6,817 nt of DNA from Dysgonamonadaceae bacterium (GTDB taxonomy: Bacteria; Bacteroidota; Bacteroidia; Bacteroidales; Azobacteroidaceae), in the NCBI GenBank assembly GCA_031287395.1, contig JAITTA010000174.1, positions 1 to 6,817 on the forward strand, read 5' to 3'. This document shows positions 6,073-6,817 of the stretch, piece after piece (the first letter of the stretch is position 1; every line of letters begins with the position of its first letter). Below the pieces are notes generated by a model. That model made no database searches. It had not been told where the DNA came from and was given only the letters and a program-made list of their open reading frames with translations. The position numbers were made by a program, and so were the translations under genes.

Positions 6073-6080
6073 CAAAAATA
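6073..6080 (-). promoter_or_regulatory. Probable -7 promoter element of folC
   Basis: The minus strand reads TATTTTTG, an exact TAnnTTTG match, 21 nt before the folC ATG. Transcription would start near 6069, leaving a leader of under 20 nt. The short gap after the lipoprotein gene stop (6093) is AT-rich and contains no hairpin, so read-through from that gene into folC is also possible. No convincing -33 element is visible; a TTTAG near 6105 is slightly too far away. Confidence 0.55.
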
Positions 6081-6092
6081 CAAATTTTCTTT

Positions 6093-6817
6093 TTATTTTG
6101 CTAAATTTGAGCTTACAGAAGATTCATTGGGCACAAAAGCAAAGTCGACGATCTCTTTTCCTGTATGATAAGTATGTAATTGGGTAAAGTCTTCGGTCGT
6201 CACAACAGGCATATCCATACAAATGATATCTCCGTTTTGCGTGCCGATAAGCAATTTATTAAAATACGGATGCGCAGTGGGATTTACCGTCTTCGTTGTT
6301 GCTCCCGGTTCGGGGAGATAAAGGGCGGTAACCGGTGAATCGGATGTGTAAACCGGCTGTAACCGGTGTCGGTCGCAATCATAGCGATAGACTCTGTTTC
6401 GTCCGGTATCGGTGAAAAATATGTAGGGATACGAACCGAACATGGGGTCGCACCAACCGATGAGAAGCATGTTGTGGCCCCATGTCGATGCCGAATCGTT
6501 TGCTTGTGCAAGTTCAACAAAATCGAGCAACGAAGCCGACATGCTTTTCTTGTTGTAGTTGCCTTCGCATGCAAACGTCAGAAGGTAAATTTTTCCGTTG
6601 TCCTTTTTCTTAAGCATAGCCGCTACTTTTGTCGACGTAACGTCGTAAAAGTAGGCATTGTGAAGGTCGAGATAGTAGAGCGTGAATCCGAGCATTTCAT
6701 ATTCCGATAGATTGTTAAGTTCGGGAAATGCCAGCGCTCCTGTCGGTGACAAGTCACCGGGTTTGTATCCTTTGAGGTTGGGCGCCCCTTTCGAGGCATT
6801 GTCTGAACCGTTTTCTG
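6093..6817 (-). CDS. Probable PKD-like family surface lipoprotein, C-terminal part, 5' end outside the window
   Basis: The last 240 codons of a larger gene are visible and the frame is open through the right edge, so the TTG at 6752 is merely internal. The sequence shows beta-propeller-like blades: YPYIFFTDTGRNRVYRYD, then SPVTALYLP, then FNKLLIGTQNGDIICMDMP and, at the end, YHTGKEIVDFAFVP. This arrangement resembles the C-terminal region of Bacteroidetes PKD-like lipoproteins, usually encoded just after a SusC/SusD outer-membrane uptake pair and thought to help bind the substrate at the cell surface. The lipobox, PKD domain and partners would lie to the right, outside the window. The substrate (glycan or peptide) cannot be told. 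Family assignment rests on pattern memory; a generic beta-propeller protein is the alternative. The gene ends 41 nt before the folC start, on the same strand. Confidence 0.65.
   Translation of the reverse strand, partial: ENGSDNASKGAPNLKGYKPGDLSPTGALAFPELNNLSEYEMLGFTLYYLDLHNAYFYDVTSTKVAAMLKKKDNGKIYLLTFACEGNYNKKSMSASLLDFVELAQANDSASTWGHNMLLIGWCDPMFGSYPYIFFTDTGRNRVYRYDCDRHRLQPVYTSDSPVTALYLPEPGATTKTVNPTAHPYFNKLLIGTQNGDIICMDMPVVTTEDFTQLHTYHTGKEIVDFAFVPNESSVSSNLAK

Noticed and set aside
6421..6480. Locally higher GC (33 of 60) in the lipoprotein gene as a sign of transfer
   Set aside because: Parts of msrC and of the transporter gene are equally GC-rich, so there is no real contrast on the right side of the window.
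6366..6710. Plus-strand open frame of 114 codons
   Set aside because: It is antisense to the lipoprotein gene, which has coherent beta-propeller-like repeats on the minus strand.

Overview
The window looks like chromosomal DNA from a Bacteroidetes bacterium, most likely Bacteroidales. The evidence is four matches to the Bacteroides-type -7 promoter element TAnnTTTG placed just upstream of genes, almost no Shine-Dalgarno sequences, protein variants typical of the phylum, and the C-terminal part of what looks like a PKD-like surface lipoprotein of the sort found in SusC/SusD loci. The species cannot be told.

Left part (1-2780): this is AT-rich and looks accessory. On the minus strand a two-component system runs towards the left edge. 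It consists of an OmpR-type response regulator (1062-1739) whose stop overlaps the start of a membrane sensor histidine kinase by the 4 bases ATGA; the kinase is cut by the window edge inside its G2 ATP-binding box. To the right is a MarR-family repressor (2005-2433) with a perfect 13-bp-arm palindrome lying across its own promoter. Both sides of marR carry gene stubs. Downstream, 4 nt after its stop, is a 44-codon open frame that begins like a membrane protein and then degenerates. Upstream, a 51-codon frame opens with a subtilisin-like (S8) aspartate motif and then breaks off. The stub on the upstream side is about 23% GC. Together these suggest an older gene cluster around marR that has been mostly deleted.

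Right part (2797-6817): this looks like core genome with higher GC. A free methionine-(R)-sulfoxide reductase (msrC, plus strand) converges on a two-gene minus-strand unit, folC followed 15 nt later by a 12-helix major-facilitator transporter. The stop codons of msrC and of the transporter both sit inside copies of a 7-bp repeat that is also able to form a hairpin. folC makes folylpolyglutamates; its start is placed at 6051 and not at the upstream TTG at 6075, because that TTG is part of the folC promoter. At the right edge is the 3' part (240 codons) of a probable surface lipoprotein with beta-propeller-like repeats, transcribed towards folC; the SusC/SusD partners, if present, would lie outside the window to the right.

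No RNA gene, CRISPR array, insertion sequence or complete novel system was found. The most interesting points are the marR operator/promoter arrangement with an apparently leaderless start, the two gene stubs around it, and the heptamer repeats at the convergent gene ends.
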